Assembly: GCF_900182955.1 (NCBI RefSeq)
Contig: NZ_FXUL01000012.1
Coordinates: forward strand, 113,348-177,347
DNA length: 64,000 nucleotides
DNA from: Noviherbaspirillum suwonense
GTDB taxonomy: Bacteria; Pseudomonadota; Gammaproteobacteria; Burkholderiales; Burkholderiaceae_D
Reading direction: 5' to 3'
Positions within the stretch are counted from its first letter, which is position 1; every line of letters begins with the position of its first letter. Of this stretch, positions 55,283-63,846 are shown piece by piece. Both the position numbers and the translations under genes were made by a program. The notes below the pieces were generated by a model. The model had not been told where the DNA came from and did no database searches. It worked only from the letters and a program-made list of their open reading frames with translations.

Positions 55283-55834
55283 TCAGTCAACCTGCACGTA
55301 AGCGTACATCCCGTCCGTAAAATGCGGACGCACATTGCAAATGACCAAATATTTTCCCTTCTGCGGGAAAGAAACTGACTCTATCCGGTTGGAGGCATTA
55401 GATGGTTCAATGGTAGGTGGGTTAGAGGGAGGCGGGCCACCAGCAGGAGCGATTCCCCTATAGAACAAGTTCGGCGTAAAGTTAATAAAGAGCGCATTGG
55501 CATCTACAGGAAGGGCAATATCTGCCGCCTGAATACCCGGCTGGTAGACCATAATCTAATGAAAACCAGCCACCGCAAAATTGACTACGCCGCCTTGGGC
55601 AATCTTGATCAGTGGCGGAAGGATATGATGATTCGCCGAATTACCCGGCTGCGCGGTATTTAAGCCCGCACCGAACGACACGGTGACGCTAAACTTGTGT
55701 CCGCTTCGGTTTTCGCGCGAATTTTCATGCTGATTGCTGTGATCTTCGTTGCCTCTGTCTGCCGTTGCATTATGCATGGCAAATAAACAGGCCGTACATA
55801 CCGATAAACTTGCTAATAATTTTTTTTTGCGCAT
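55283..55834 (-). pseudogene. Cupredoxin-like exported protein, broken by one amber codon
   Basis: Read on the minus strand, the product starts with a signal peptide (LLASLSVCTACLFAMHNATA), then FAVAGFH, TAG (55556-55558) and IMVYQPGIQAADI in the same frame. Relatives have GFHQ, so CAG to TAG fits. The remainder contains cupredoxin copper ligands: the His before the stop, Cys in VICNVRPHFTDGMYAYV, then its His and Met. The intact protein would be about 183 residues. It is the last member of the decayed oxidase-type group on the minus strand. It may be read in a suppressor context, but that is unsupported. Confidence 0.7.
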
Positions 55835-56599
55835 TTCAACCTCCTAGTTGGTAAGGTGAATGGTTACATTTTCCCGTCTGCAGCCTAACCACTCTAAGAT
55901 TTTTTCCTGATTCTGCGCTGACCAACATCAATGCTTGCTTGCTCTGATTTTTTTCGACTCTGGTGACCATAAATGATGGCAGGGGGTTAGGTTGATGATC
56001 TGTTTCGCGCTAGCAAAAGCTAGTGGACAATGATGCTTTACGTACAAACCTTCCAGTAATAAGGATTTTCATCCGATAATGGGCTGGCTCCGGGCGCCTG
56101 CTTTAAGCCATTCAACGCCAATCCTTGTCGGGGCATGCGCGAATTTTTAATTTTTAAGCAGATTTGTGAAGTCGAAGCATGGGTTGCAGCGTCAAATATT
56201 CCACATGCGTTGTCGCTGCAAGGATCAAGTCGACCGGTTCTGGATGGGTCTTCATTGAAATGCCGCCTACCTGCGTCATGGAATCGGTAATTGCCTTGTA
56301 ATAATGGGGAGCAGATCAGCCTAAAGCGAGCTGCAAGCCTCCGCCGAGCCAAGCTGCATGCAAACGATGCGCCGGTTCGATGTGGAAGGAAATTAGATGA
56401 ATCCCAAGATGGAACTGATGCGGCGGTCGTGAGCAACCTCCGGGTAGAAAGAAGCCATTTTTCCTCTTGAATCGAAAACGATCCTGCAAATTGCAACCCC
56501 AGACCATCAGTGTGGACCGCGGGAGAAGGCAGCCGATATTCCGAACGTATTGATGCTCGCCTAGAAGGACATGGAATCCGGGTGGTAAATTTAACTACA
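55835..56599. other. Decayed sequence, no intact gene
   Basis: About 765 bases. Minus-strand reading continues from the broken peroxidase, but the frame becomes unrecognisable after 56600. An open stretch reaches 56038. I see no functional gene here. Confidence 0.45.
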
Positions 56600-57607
56600 C
56601 TAGGCGCCTGCCAATGATCGGACTGGAAAGCCCTGCTTACCAACGCACGATAAGTCGGGGCACTACGAGCGAATTGTTCCAATACACTGCCTGTTGCAGC
56701 GATGGTTCGTCCGTCCAATATCTTATGTCCGAGCGATTTATGAGCGAGTTTGGCAAAAGTACGATTGCGGCAACTCATTTCGGTCCCGGACGATGGCGGC
56801 CCGGACGCTTGTGAGGCCAAGGAAGAGGATGGCAGCGCAACCCTAACCGGACGCAGCTGGCCAGCCTCAAACTTTCAGACCAGCGAGGCAGCATTCCGAA
56901 GACCAAATGGGTCACCTCCGTTAAATACATTGTTCCCACGTCCATCCCAAAAAATGCGGAAGTTGAAAACTGCATTGATCACCGTCGGTGAATTTCTGGG
57001 CTCAACGCGCCGTGTGTTGATGCCATGAATGTTGAAACCGTCTGGATCCGGCTGGTTCACGCACCCATCGGCAGCCGTTTTGCCATTCGTGCTGACATCC
57101 TGAAATACAGCGTTGAATACGCCTTGAGAGGAAATGACATCGTTCACATCAAAGCGAGTGGCGGGCTCGTTGCTATCTACTGAGTTAAAACTAGTCAGCG
57201 GGAAGTTGGCAGAACCAACCACATAATTTGGCGTACCTTCTAACTGAAATGTCTTGTCGGGATTGTCCGGTGCCAGGTTTGGAAACCGGGTCAGCAGACC
57301 CGGACTCACTTGAGTTTGGTCCGGTTATCCGCGCCTGCATTGAAGTGGCAGGTGGCACAGGCCGTCTTGTTGTCACTGCCAACCCGCGGATTCCAAAACA
57401 GCGATTTACCCGACTGAATTGCTGCCGTCTCTTGTCCTTGACGATCTGCATAAACGCCTCGTCGTCTGGACCTGGCAGCGACATATTTTTTAACGACATG
57501 CCAGCAAGCGGCGTCTGTTAATAACAGAAGTTGCTGAAAGAGAAGAAGTTATTCCCGATTATCGATACAAGGATCAGGTAACGGAATGTCCCATAGTAGT
57601 TGTTCAT
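56600..57607 (-). pseudogene. Di-haem cytochrome c peroxidase-like protein, multiply broken
   Basis: A minus-strand frame opens at ATG 57607 with a signal-like start, hits TAA at 57518-57520, then continues in frame as TPLAGMSLKNMSLPGPDDEAF. The haem region is recognisable one frame shift later (SLFWNPRVGSDNKTACATCHFNAGAD, motif CATCH). A second shift follows, then SPGLLTRFPN to RRVEPRNSPTVINAVFNFR (di-haem peroxidase family), and TGA at 56875-56877. A further in-frame part SLASQASGPP and SCRNRTFAKL also fits the family. At least two stops and two frameshifts make this dead. The 3' boundary is uncertain. Confidence 0.75.
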
Positions 57608-57672
57608 TATTACCTGCTTAGAAATTAAGGGTCATTCTCCCAGAGAAGGCATATGTCTCCCCGATTACTTAC

Positions 57673-57708
57673 CATTCCTCTTGCCGTGCGAGAGCGGCAA
57701 GAGGAATG
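57673..57708. terminator. Perfect 14-bp hairpin after the beta-propeller gene
   Basis: CATTCCTCTTGCCG pairs exactly with CGGCAAGAGGAATG around an 8-base loop. It lies about 40 bases after the stop of the beta-propeller gene on the minus strand, before the peroxidase pseudogene. There is no T-run on that strand, so termination or transcript protection is inferred. Confidence 0.55.
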
Positions 57709-57746
57709 TTTCTGTGGCAGTGAAGCTGCCTCTCGCGGTTACCTGC

Positions 57747-59780
57747 TTACGGCCAAGTCAGGTTCGACATGTCGAGCCTCCATACGCGCCCTGTACCGGT
57801 CAAGGTTCCTGCTGTCGTGTCGTCGCCCACAAACAAGTTACGCACGGTCTGACCAGGCATTCCGCTAGCTGGCGGCTGGCTGTTGAAACCGATTGCGCTT
57901 ATTGTGGCGAACCCGGTGCCCAGTTCAGTGATTGCGCTGGGACTCGTTCCTGCAAACGTAAAGCGATATGCCTTGCTGACGTCAGCTATATACAGGTAAT
58001 TCCCATCGGACGTAACAAAAACCGGCGCCCCAACAGGCGATGCGAAAGTGCGTGCCGTGCAAAGGAGTCTGCTGCTGCAGTTTTTGGCGGCGGGGATTGT
58101 AGTGATACCTGTCGCCTCTGCAAAATAAAGGTCTTCCCCGCGGAATGTCATTGATGCTGGACCTGCCCGACCACTGACAAATCCAATATTTTCAACATTG
58201 GTCGAATTACCTTCGGGGGTATCGATTCGCATGACACTGTTATTTTTCCCCGCAACCACATAGAGCTTTTTGTCTGGCCCATAGGCCACTGCAGAAGCCC
58301 GAGCCCCTGAGAGCTTGCCCGGCGCCAACAGAGTCGCATTAACAATACGGGTTCCGTCGTGCAGAAGCCGCCACACGCCTAGGCCTTTGGACGCCGTGTC
58401 AGGCACATACACATAGGTTACTGCTGCACCATTTAACGTAGATGGCACGGCCACTGCCTGGCCAGGGGCGAGGGCAGCATTGGTAACGCATGTTTCAGGG
58501 CCATTGACGCCGAGACGGCAAAATCCTTGTAAATGGTCTGATATCCAAGTTTCAGTATTAATTTGGATGAGTGCTGCTGGCAACGTGGCGCCCGTTGCAG
58601 GGCCGCTAATCGTCGTCGGCGCCGTGGCAACCGGTGGCGCGCCGACACCGCCGCCTCCGCCGCCTCCGCCTCCGCCACCGATTACAGGGCCGCCGGCGGT
58701 GACGCAGTTGCCGCTTGAATTGGGATCGACGCCATAGACTATCGCTTTGAAGAATGCTGTTCCAGCGGTTGGATCATCCGCAACATAGAGGCTGGCCGGG
58801 CCAGTGTCAGTGGCTGGGTTCACCGCGAGCGACGCAACATTTCCGTACCCGCTTCCTAATGGCTTGAGGCAGCCGGGAATACCTGACGCTGCAGGGCTAT
58901 AGCGATAGGCATTGCCCAGATCTGCGAGGTACAGGGTGGTTGCGTCGGATGCGACGAATACCGGCGCGCCTACCCCAGTATTGACAGATCTTGCCGTACA
59001 TGCCCCTGCACACGTAGTCGCGTTACCGTTCTGCTCGGCACCGATGGCAGTCAGTCCCGTGTTTTCTGCCAGATATAAGGCATTGCCAACAAAGGCAAGC
59101 GCAGGTGGACCAACCTTAACAACACTACTGCCAATTTTTTCGGTCCTCTGTGCTGGAGTGCCATCAAAACTCGGATCAGGGTTTCTGATTCTCATAATGC
59201 TGTTGTTACGCCCAAGCGAAACATAGAGATGCCCGTCCGGTCCCATGGCAACCGCCATCGGGCGATTTCCATCAATGCTCGCGTTGGGTAACATGACTGA
59301 ATTCAGCACGTACCCATCTTTAATGGTATGTCGCCAGACGCCTCTGCCTTTCGATGAGTTGTCGGGTACATAGGCATAAGTAACTTTCGCGTTTGGGTCA
59401 TTTGGATCTGTTGCTTCCTTTGCAGCGGCTTGGCCAGGGGAGACTTGCGCTGTATTGCAGGAGCCTTGGTCTACGTACCCAGGGGCAGATCCAGTTGCGC
59501 CGGCAACCAATTTGCAAAAGCCAAATACATGGTCCGAAACCCAGTAGTCATTGCCAATTTTTACAAGGCCTGAGGGGAGGGTCATTCCCTGATAAAGCAC
59601 GTTGCCTGGGCTGGCCGCCATGGAGGGGAGTGGCGCAATGCAGGCCGTAGCCGCAACGACAGCTGCCAGATGTACTTTACGCAACGCCCTCAAGTCGGCA
59701 AGGCGCCGTCGAGCCATTGGGGCGAAAAGGGCGTTACTATGAGCAGCCTTGACAGAACCGCTGTTTGAAACAATTTTCAT
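57747..59780 (-). CDS. Exported tandem beta-propeller protein
   Basis: This 677-residue exported protein has a signal peptide (about residues 25-52, ending SMAASPG) and two related halves joined by an 11-glycine linker at residues 368-378. Both halves share the series WVSDHVFGFC / WISDHLQGFC, TYAYVPDNSSKGRGVWR / TYVYVPDTASKGLGVWR, and LYVSLGRNNSIMRI / LYVVAGKNNSVMRI, a pattern of NHL/SMP-30-like blades. ATG 59780 follows AGGAGTCAAC. Unlike its neighbours it has no stop or shift, although its flanking genes are decayed. Role unknown; the paired propellers may bind a protein or ligand. Confidence 0.85.
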   Translation of the reverse strand: MKIVSNSGSVKAAHSNALFAPMARRRLADLRALRKVHLAAVVAATACIAPLPSMAASPGNVLYQGMTLPSGLVKIGNDYWVSDHVFGFCKLVAGATGSAPGYVDQGSCNTAQVSPGQAAAKEATDPNDPNAKVTYAYVPDNSSKGRGVWRHTIKDGYVLNSVMLPNASIDGNRPMAVAMGPDGHLYVSLGRNNSIMRIRNPDPSFDGTPAQRTEKIGSSVVKVGPPALAFVGNALYLAENTGLTAIGAEQNGNATTCAGACTARSVNTGVGAPVFVASDATTLYLADLGNAYRYSPAASGIPGCLKPLGSGYGNVASLAVNPATDTGPASLYVADDPTAGTAFFKAIVYGVDPNSSGNCVTAGGPVIGGGGGGGGGGGVGAPPVATAPTTISGPATGATLPAALIQINTETWISDHLQGFCRLGVNGPETCVTNAALAPGQAVAVPSTLNGAAVTYVYVPDTASKGLGVWRLLHDGTRIVNATLLAPGKLSGARASAVAYGPDKKLYVVAGKNNSVMRIDTPEGNSTNVENIGFVSGRAGPASMTFRGEDLYFAEATGITTIPAAKNCSSRLLCTARTFASPVGAPVFVTSDGNYLYIADVSKAYRFTFAGTSPSAITELGTGFATISAIGFNSQPPASGMPGQTVRNLFVGDDTTAGTLTGTGRVWRLDMSNLTWP
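58647..58679. repeat. Poly-glycine codon tract (11 Gly)
   Basis: GGC/GGA/GGT codons repeat eleven times on the minus strand, encoding the linker of the beta-propeller protein. It is a likely slippage-prone simple repeat. Its total of 33 bases keeps the frame. Confidence 0.85.
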
Positions 59781-59881
59781 GTTGACTCCTAGGTTGGCAA
59801 CCGTGTTTTGCGATAGCGGACCTGATCGGTGAGCGCGTCTTAGCGCCAAACTGCTTCAGTCCTTTTATTTAACTGGGCAAA

Positions 59882-60395
59882 TTAGTGATGGTGGCGTCCC
59901 TCTGGGTTGGCTTGCGCTGCGCTTTGCTGGGCTCTGGTTTTAACGGAAACCTCATTCGACTGCTCGGTGAGGTAAGAAGCCATGGTCGAAACGTCATCCG
60001 TGCCGAGGTTCAGGTTCGGCATATTGACCTTCCTGTATTTTTCGAACAGTGTCCGCGCGATTGGGTCTCCTTCCGCGAGCATCTTTTCCGGCTCTTGCAG
60101 GTAGCGCTGCAACCAAGCCGAATCGCGCCTTTCAATGACGCCGGCCAGATCCGGGCCGATGCGGTCGCCGTTGCCGATCGTGTGGCGGGATGCACACCGG
60201 CTTTCGAAGATGAACTTGGCCTTGCTGATATTGATCGGTGCGGCCTGCGGGTAACTGGATGTTGGAACCACGTCTTTCCATCCTTAGAAATTTGCCCTGG
60301 TGGTCCCCAGAAACCGGGCGTTGTCGATAGCTGAATTACGCACCCATTGTCCGGTCGTATCGCTTCCCGGCATCAAGCTGCTTGCATCCACATCG
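59882..60395 (-). pseudogene. SCO-cytochrome c fusion, C-terminal fragment
   Basis: Minus-strand reading (about 60395-60288) gives LMPGSDTTGQWVRNSAIDNARF, a SCO-family end, then TAA at 60284-60286, then GWKDVVPTSSYPQAAPINI and the cytochrome c part FESRCASRHTIGNGDRIGPDLAGV. The haem motif reads CASRH instead of CASCH, so the second haem cysteine is lost. The remainder (LQRYLQEPEKMLAEGDP, KYRKVNMPNL) is typical of this fused group. The N-terminal thioredoxin part with CxxxC is gone. The loss of the cysteine plus the stop indicates no haem protein can be made. Confidence 0.7.
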
Positions 60396-60810
60396 GTCCG
60401 GGAGGGCGTCCTTCCATTGGCCAGTCAACCAGAATGCCAACTGAACTAGCAACCTTGGTCGGTGTCGTATTTGCCTGCTTTTGCGGTGCAACGGAAAGCG
60501 CCGAAAGCGGTTTGCGCTCCATCAGATCTCACCGTGGCCTCGGAACTTCAAACGTTTGTGCGCCGAAAAGTGGACTGCGAGGCAGCCCGGTCGGTATCGC
60601 AGCATGGGCATTGCCGAAAAATGGATTCAAACCGTTCTTCATAGCCAGACCGCCGGCAGCAATAAACAGCGCCATTTTCAATAACTGGCGGCGACTAATC
60701 TGTCCATGCGACATCGCCTGAACAATTGCTTGACGGTTTCGACGTGCGTGTTCGGCTTCACGGATTACCTGTGCTGAGGCTTTTTGAGATAAATACATTC
60801 GATGGTCCAC
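60390..60810 (-). pseudogene. Multicopper oxidase N-terminal fragment
   Basis: The minus-strand frame opens at ATG 60810 with a twin-arginine signal (ISRRQLLKMALFIAAGGLAM) then IPTGLPRSPLFGAQTF, typical of a bacterial multicopper oxidase N-terminus. A TGA follows at 60529-60531, then DLMERKPLSALSVAPQKQ and WPMEGRPPG in the same frame. The next sequence is the SCO-cytochrome c remnant, so the three copper domains are missing. A deletion appears to have joined two genes of an oxidase-SCO pair. An FNR-like site lies about 135 bases upstream. Confidence 0.7.
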
Positions 60811-61353
60811 TTCAAATGAAATTGAAACTTATAGAAAAATTTTTTATTCCTATTTCATAATTTAACGCCTGATTCAGTTTTGTCTTGGCATTTTCCGGCG
60901 CTGCATAATCCGCATACTGGATATTTTCCAAAACCTACTTTTTGACATATGTCAAAGAAGTATGACTGATCAAACCATTTGATCTTCTTCAAAAGTGATG
61001 GATATGAACGACTCTTCCTCGCCGATATCTGTATCCACGAAAATCGCTCATAGCTATGTCAAATCCATAGAAAAAAAATTTCATTTCCAAAATTCAACGA
61101 AGTCTAAATATTTTTTTTAGAAATTACGGAGCTTGAATTTTCTACAGACTTTGTCATGGTAAATAGACTCTAATATGTCACGGAAACACTACAAAATTAG
61201 TTCCCTCTAGTTCGCGCTTTAAATTTTTTAACATCCTCTAACCATTTGCTTCGTCACCGTTGTAGAATCCAAAGAAATTGACAAAAAGATATTATTTATA
61301 GAAATCGAAAAATATTTGGTCGAATTAAATTTCTCGTCAAACTTGGAGGCGGT
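60811..61353. other. AT-rich gap with FNR-like palindrome
   Basis: About 540 bases of AT-rich DNA between divergent units. It holds the palindrome at 60941-60956 and probably the promoters for the remnant oxidase operon and the PEP-CTERM gene. No gene seen. Confidence 0.55.
60941..60956. promoter_or_regulatory. FNR-like palindrome TTTGACATATGTCAAA
   Basis: A perfect 16-base inverted repeat contains TTGAC-ATAT-GTCAA, a near-consensus FNR/ANR site. It lies upstream of the decayed multicopper-oxidase gene on the minus strand and about 400 bases before the PEP-CTERM gene. Confidence 0.4.
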
Positions 61354-62067
61354 ATGGAAGATATTTCCATTAGGATGCAGGACCGCGGCCCTACAGGTGA
61401 ATGGATTAAGGCCGCCCAGCGTAAGAGAACATGTTTCGCCATCAGGGCGCTGTTCCTTACTCTCGTCTCGGGCACTGTTAGCGCAGCGCCTTTTGTCGAT
61501 CCCGTTGGGGATTTCATTCTTTCGTATACCGCGGGGCCGCGAGCAGGTGACCTGGATGTCGTTACTTCCGAAGTCACATTGAGTGGCACCCAGTTTCGCT
61601 TTGCCGCCACACTTGCGGGACCTGTAGGAACAACGATTGGTTCGCTTTATGTGCTTGGATTTGATCGTGGCAGGGGCACGTCACGGTTTCCTGTGGTGGC
61701 ACCTGGCGTGCTATTCGATGAGGTTCTTTCCGTCACGGGAACCGGAACAGCAACCGTGCGAGACTTATTGTCCGGAGCATCCACCGTGCTTCCTTCTAGC
61801 GCCGTCAATATCAGCGGGAATAGCCTTAATGTGGCAATACCGGCTGAACTGCTTCCGTCTCAGGGCTTTGCACTGGGATCTTATACCTGGAATTTATGGC
61901 CTCGCGTCGGGGCAGGTAACGACAACCAGATTAGTGATTTCGCACCGAACAATTCCAATGTTCGAGTCACTTCCTTAAGTTCTACGCCGGTACCAGAACC
62001 AAGCACCATTGCAATGCTTGGACTGGGAATAGTAGCATTACGTTTGGTACGCAGGAAATTGAATTAA
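61354..62067 (+). CDS. PEP-CTERM sorting-domain exported protein
   Basis: This 237-residue protein ends in the PEP-CTERM signal VPEPSTIAMLGLGIVALRLVRRKLN, read by exosortase in exopolysaccharide-producing Gram-negative bacteria. An N-terminal signal-like stretch (CFAIRALFLTLVSGTVSAAP) follows a 20-residue basic extension. The middle is Gly/Thr/Ser-rich, with a beta-rich pattern. ATG 61354 follows TTGGAGGCGGT. No exosortase gene is in the window. The presence of surface-polysaccharide genes near 4-8 kb fits the usual link. Function otherwise unknown. Confidence 0.88.
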   Translation: MEDISIRMQDRGPTGEWIKAAQRKRTCFAIRALFLTLVSGTVSAAPFVDPVGDFILSYTAGPRAGDLDVVTSEVTLSGTQFRFAATLAGPVGTTIGSLYVLGFDRGRGTSRFPVVAPGVLFDEVLSVTGTGTATVRDLLSGASTVLPSSAVNISGNSLNVAIPAELLPSQGFALGSYTWNLWPRVGAGNDNQISDFAPNNSNVRVTSLSSTPVPEPSTIAMLGLGIVALRLVRRKLN

Positions 62068-62873
62068 TAAAGTATGGTTTTGAGAAAGGCCGCCGTTCCC
62101 GGGCGCATTCAACCAAAATTAAACAATAAATTTTTTAAAATCACAAGCGTTGATTTTCATAGTAATAATTTTGCGAAACAGGAATTTAATCTTTTGAATT
62201 ACAACGTTTAGCGAACCAAGCAGTTTTTGCTTCAATAACGTCCACGAGTAAGCTCTATGTGGCAGGGGTAGGATTTTTGGGTCATTGTTCGGATGAAACC
62301 CCACTGTGTTGGTTTCCACCTAGACAGGCTGAAGAGTTTCCAACCTCAGTCATTAAGCGATTGCCTAAAGTGTGCTACACGGATATTTCAAATCGCAAGC
62401 GACGAAAACCAAAACAGCAGATACATCGAAGCGCATATGTTTGGTGCTTTTCAAGTATCGCCTAATAGCTGTTTTGTAAATCTCTTCTCGCCCGGGTACA
62501 ACTAGCCAAACCAGTCGCTTTGAGCTCAGACATTTATCGAAACACAGTTACGTCCTTAGGTCGTTTTTGCAACTCCAAACCTTTTTCCTAGTGTTGTTTC
62601 GGCTCCCCGGCTCCGGCAACAGGTGTTTTTGGTGAGCGGCACCAATGTATTCCATTCGGAAAGCGTTGCAAATCTGTCTGGTCATGTTGTAAGTACACCT
62701 TGCAAATTCATTAAAAGTCCAGCAAAACTGCATTTATTATAAATTCCACCAAGAATTTTCTTTCCTGTAAGAACCAAAAGTCGTAAAATGGTCGACGCAG
62801 CAGTGGGAATTAATGCCATTTGCGCTACTGCAATCGTCGATGCCAAGTTGGACATAAACAGGGGAGAAAGAGA
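62068..62873. other. AT-rich gap with no gene seen
   Basis: About 800 AT-rich bases between the PEP-CTERM gene and the next. Short open frames lack ribosome sites and family resemblance. No repeat or RNA was recognised. Confidence 0.5.
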
Positions 62874-63797
62874 TTGAAGTTGGGAACAGGATTTGCGGCG
62901 CTAATGTTGATAACGAGCGCCCATCAGGCATTGGCAGCTGATTCTGCCGGCTGCGAGGGAGGAGGTTTCACTGTGTTGGGAAAAGCAGGGAGCCAGAGCG
63001 CCGTCGTTACGGCCAACACCGTAGGGAATGCGTTTCACGTTCAAGGCAAGTATGTGCAGTTTGACGTCGACGCGGCCAGTTTTGGCATCCGCAATTATGT
63101 ATTGACTGGGGCGCCAAACGCGCTGGATATTACTGGCGGTGTCGCTACGCCGGTTTTTGATAGCAAGTTACCCGACCATCGCGGCCTCGCATTGAGCAGC
63201 AATGTAGCCGTTGAATTGAGTAGTTCTACCGATGTCGTCCTGACCCGCAGCGGCCCTGGATTGACAATGAAGATTCAAGCCAAAGATTGCGCCAATGGCG
63301 GCCTGTTCCAGATGGAGGTATCCCGGGCAGATGAAACGAAAACCGTTTTCACCCACGTTCTCGCGCCTAGTGCGTTTTATTTTGATAACCGAAACTTCCG
63401 CGAGCGTGAAGGCGATGTAGTCGCTTATAAGGATACGACCATCAAAGTTACTGCACGGGTCAATTTTGCCAACGATTACTCGCGCAAATTTGTCGGCCGC
63501 GACAGCGCACAGTTCGCCGATCGCATCACTGAATCTTCCTGCACGAATGGCATTGTGACTCGTACTGGTTCTATCGCTAAAGTGCTGCACTGCGGTGGCG
63601 TTTCGCAGTGGCTGGTCGCAAGTGGCGGTCGCATGGGACAAGTGATGGGTGAAGACGCTACTGAAGTTGCCCCTCCCGCGACGGTCTGCACCCATCAGTG
63701 CCAGGCGCAAAACCGCACGCGCAGTGGATCTATCGTGCTTGGGTTTCCTTTCCCGGTTGCGCAGCCTGATCGGTTACAACCGCGATTTGTTCAATAA
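62874..63797 (+). CDS. Exported protein of unknown function
   Basis: This 307-residue protein starts at TTG 62874 with GGGGAG before it; no ATG gives a better start. A signal peptide (LGTGFAALMLITSAHQALA, cleavage before ADSAG) is followed by a beta-rich mature part with spaced cysteines. The end has a Gln/Arg-rich tail. I recognise no family. A hairpin follows the stop, so it appears to be a single transcription unit. The unusual start codon and the AT-rich flanks are the main odd features. Confidence 0.6.
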   Translation: MKLGTGFAALMLITSAHQALAADSAGCEGGGFTVLGKAGSQSAVVTANTVGNAFHVQGKYVQFDVDAASFGIRNYVLTGAPNALDITGGVATPVFDSKLPDHRGLALSSNVAVELSSSTDVVLTRSGPGLTMKIQAKDCANGGLFQMEVSRADETKTVFTHVLAPSAFYFDNRNFREREGDVVAYKDTTIKVTARVNFANDYSRKFVGRDSAQFADRITESSCTNGIVTRTGSIAKVLHCGGVSQWLVASGGRMGQVMGEDATEVAPPATVCTHQCQAQNRTRSGSIVLGFPFPVAQPDRLQPRFVQ

Positions 63798-63814
63798 ATT
63801 ATTAGGCTGAGCAC

Positions 63815-63846
63815 CGACAAGGCAGAAGCTCGTTTCTGTCTTGTCG
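63815..63846 (+). terminator. 13-bp hairpin after the last gene
   Basis: CGACAAGGCAGAA pairs with TTCTGTCTTGTCG (one G-T pair) around a 6-base loop, 18 bases after the stop. No clear T-run follows. Confidence 0.55.

Noticed and set aside
13869..55558. Amber (TAG) reading-through or recoding, because three single-stop interruptions (13869, 54307, 55556) are all TAG
   Set aside because: TAG ends several clearly intact genes here (for example at 1553, 12445, 25085, 28283 and 53026), and TAA and TGA stops also interrupt other broken genes. Simple mutation explains the pattern.
60872..60900. Sigma-54 promoter (TGGCAT...GCTGCA) near 60890 before the PEP-CTERM gene
   Set aside because: The spacing between the GG and GC elements is not ten bases, so it does not fit the -24/-12 pattern.
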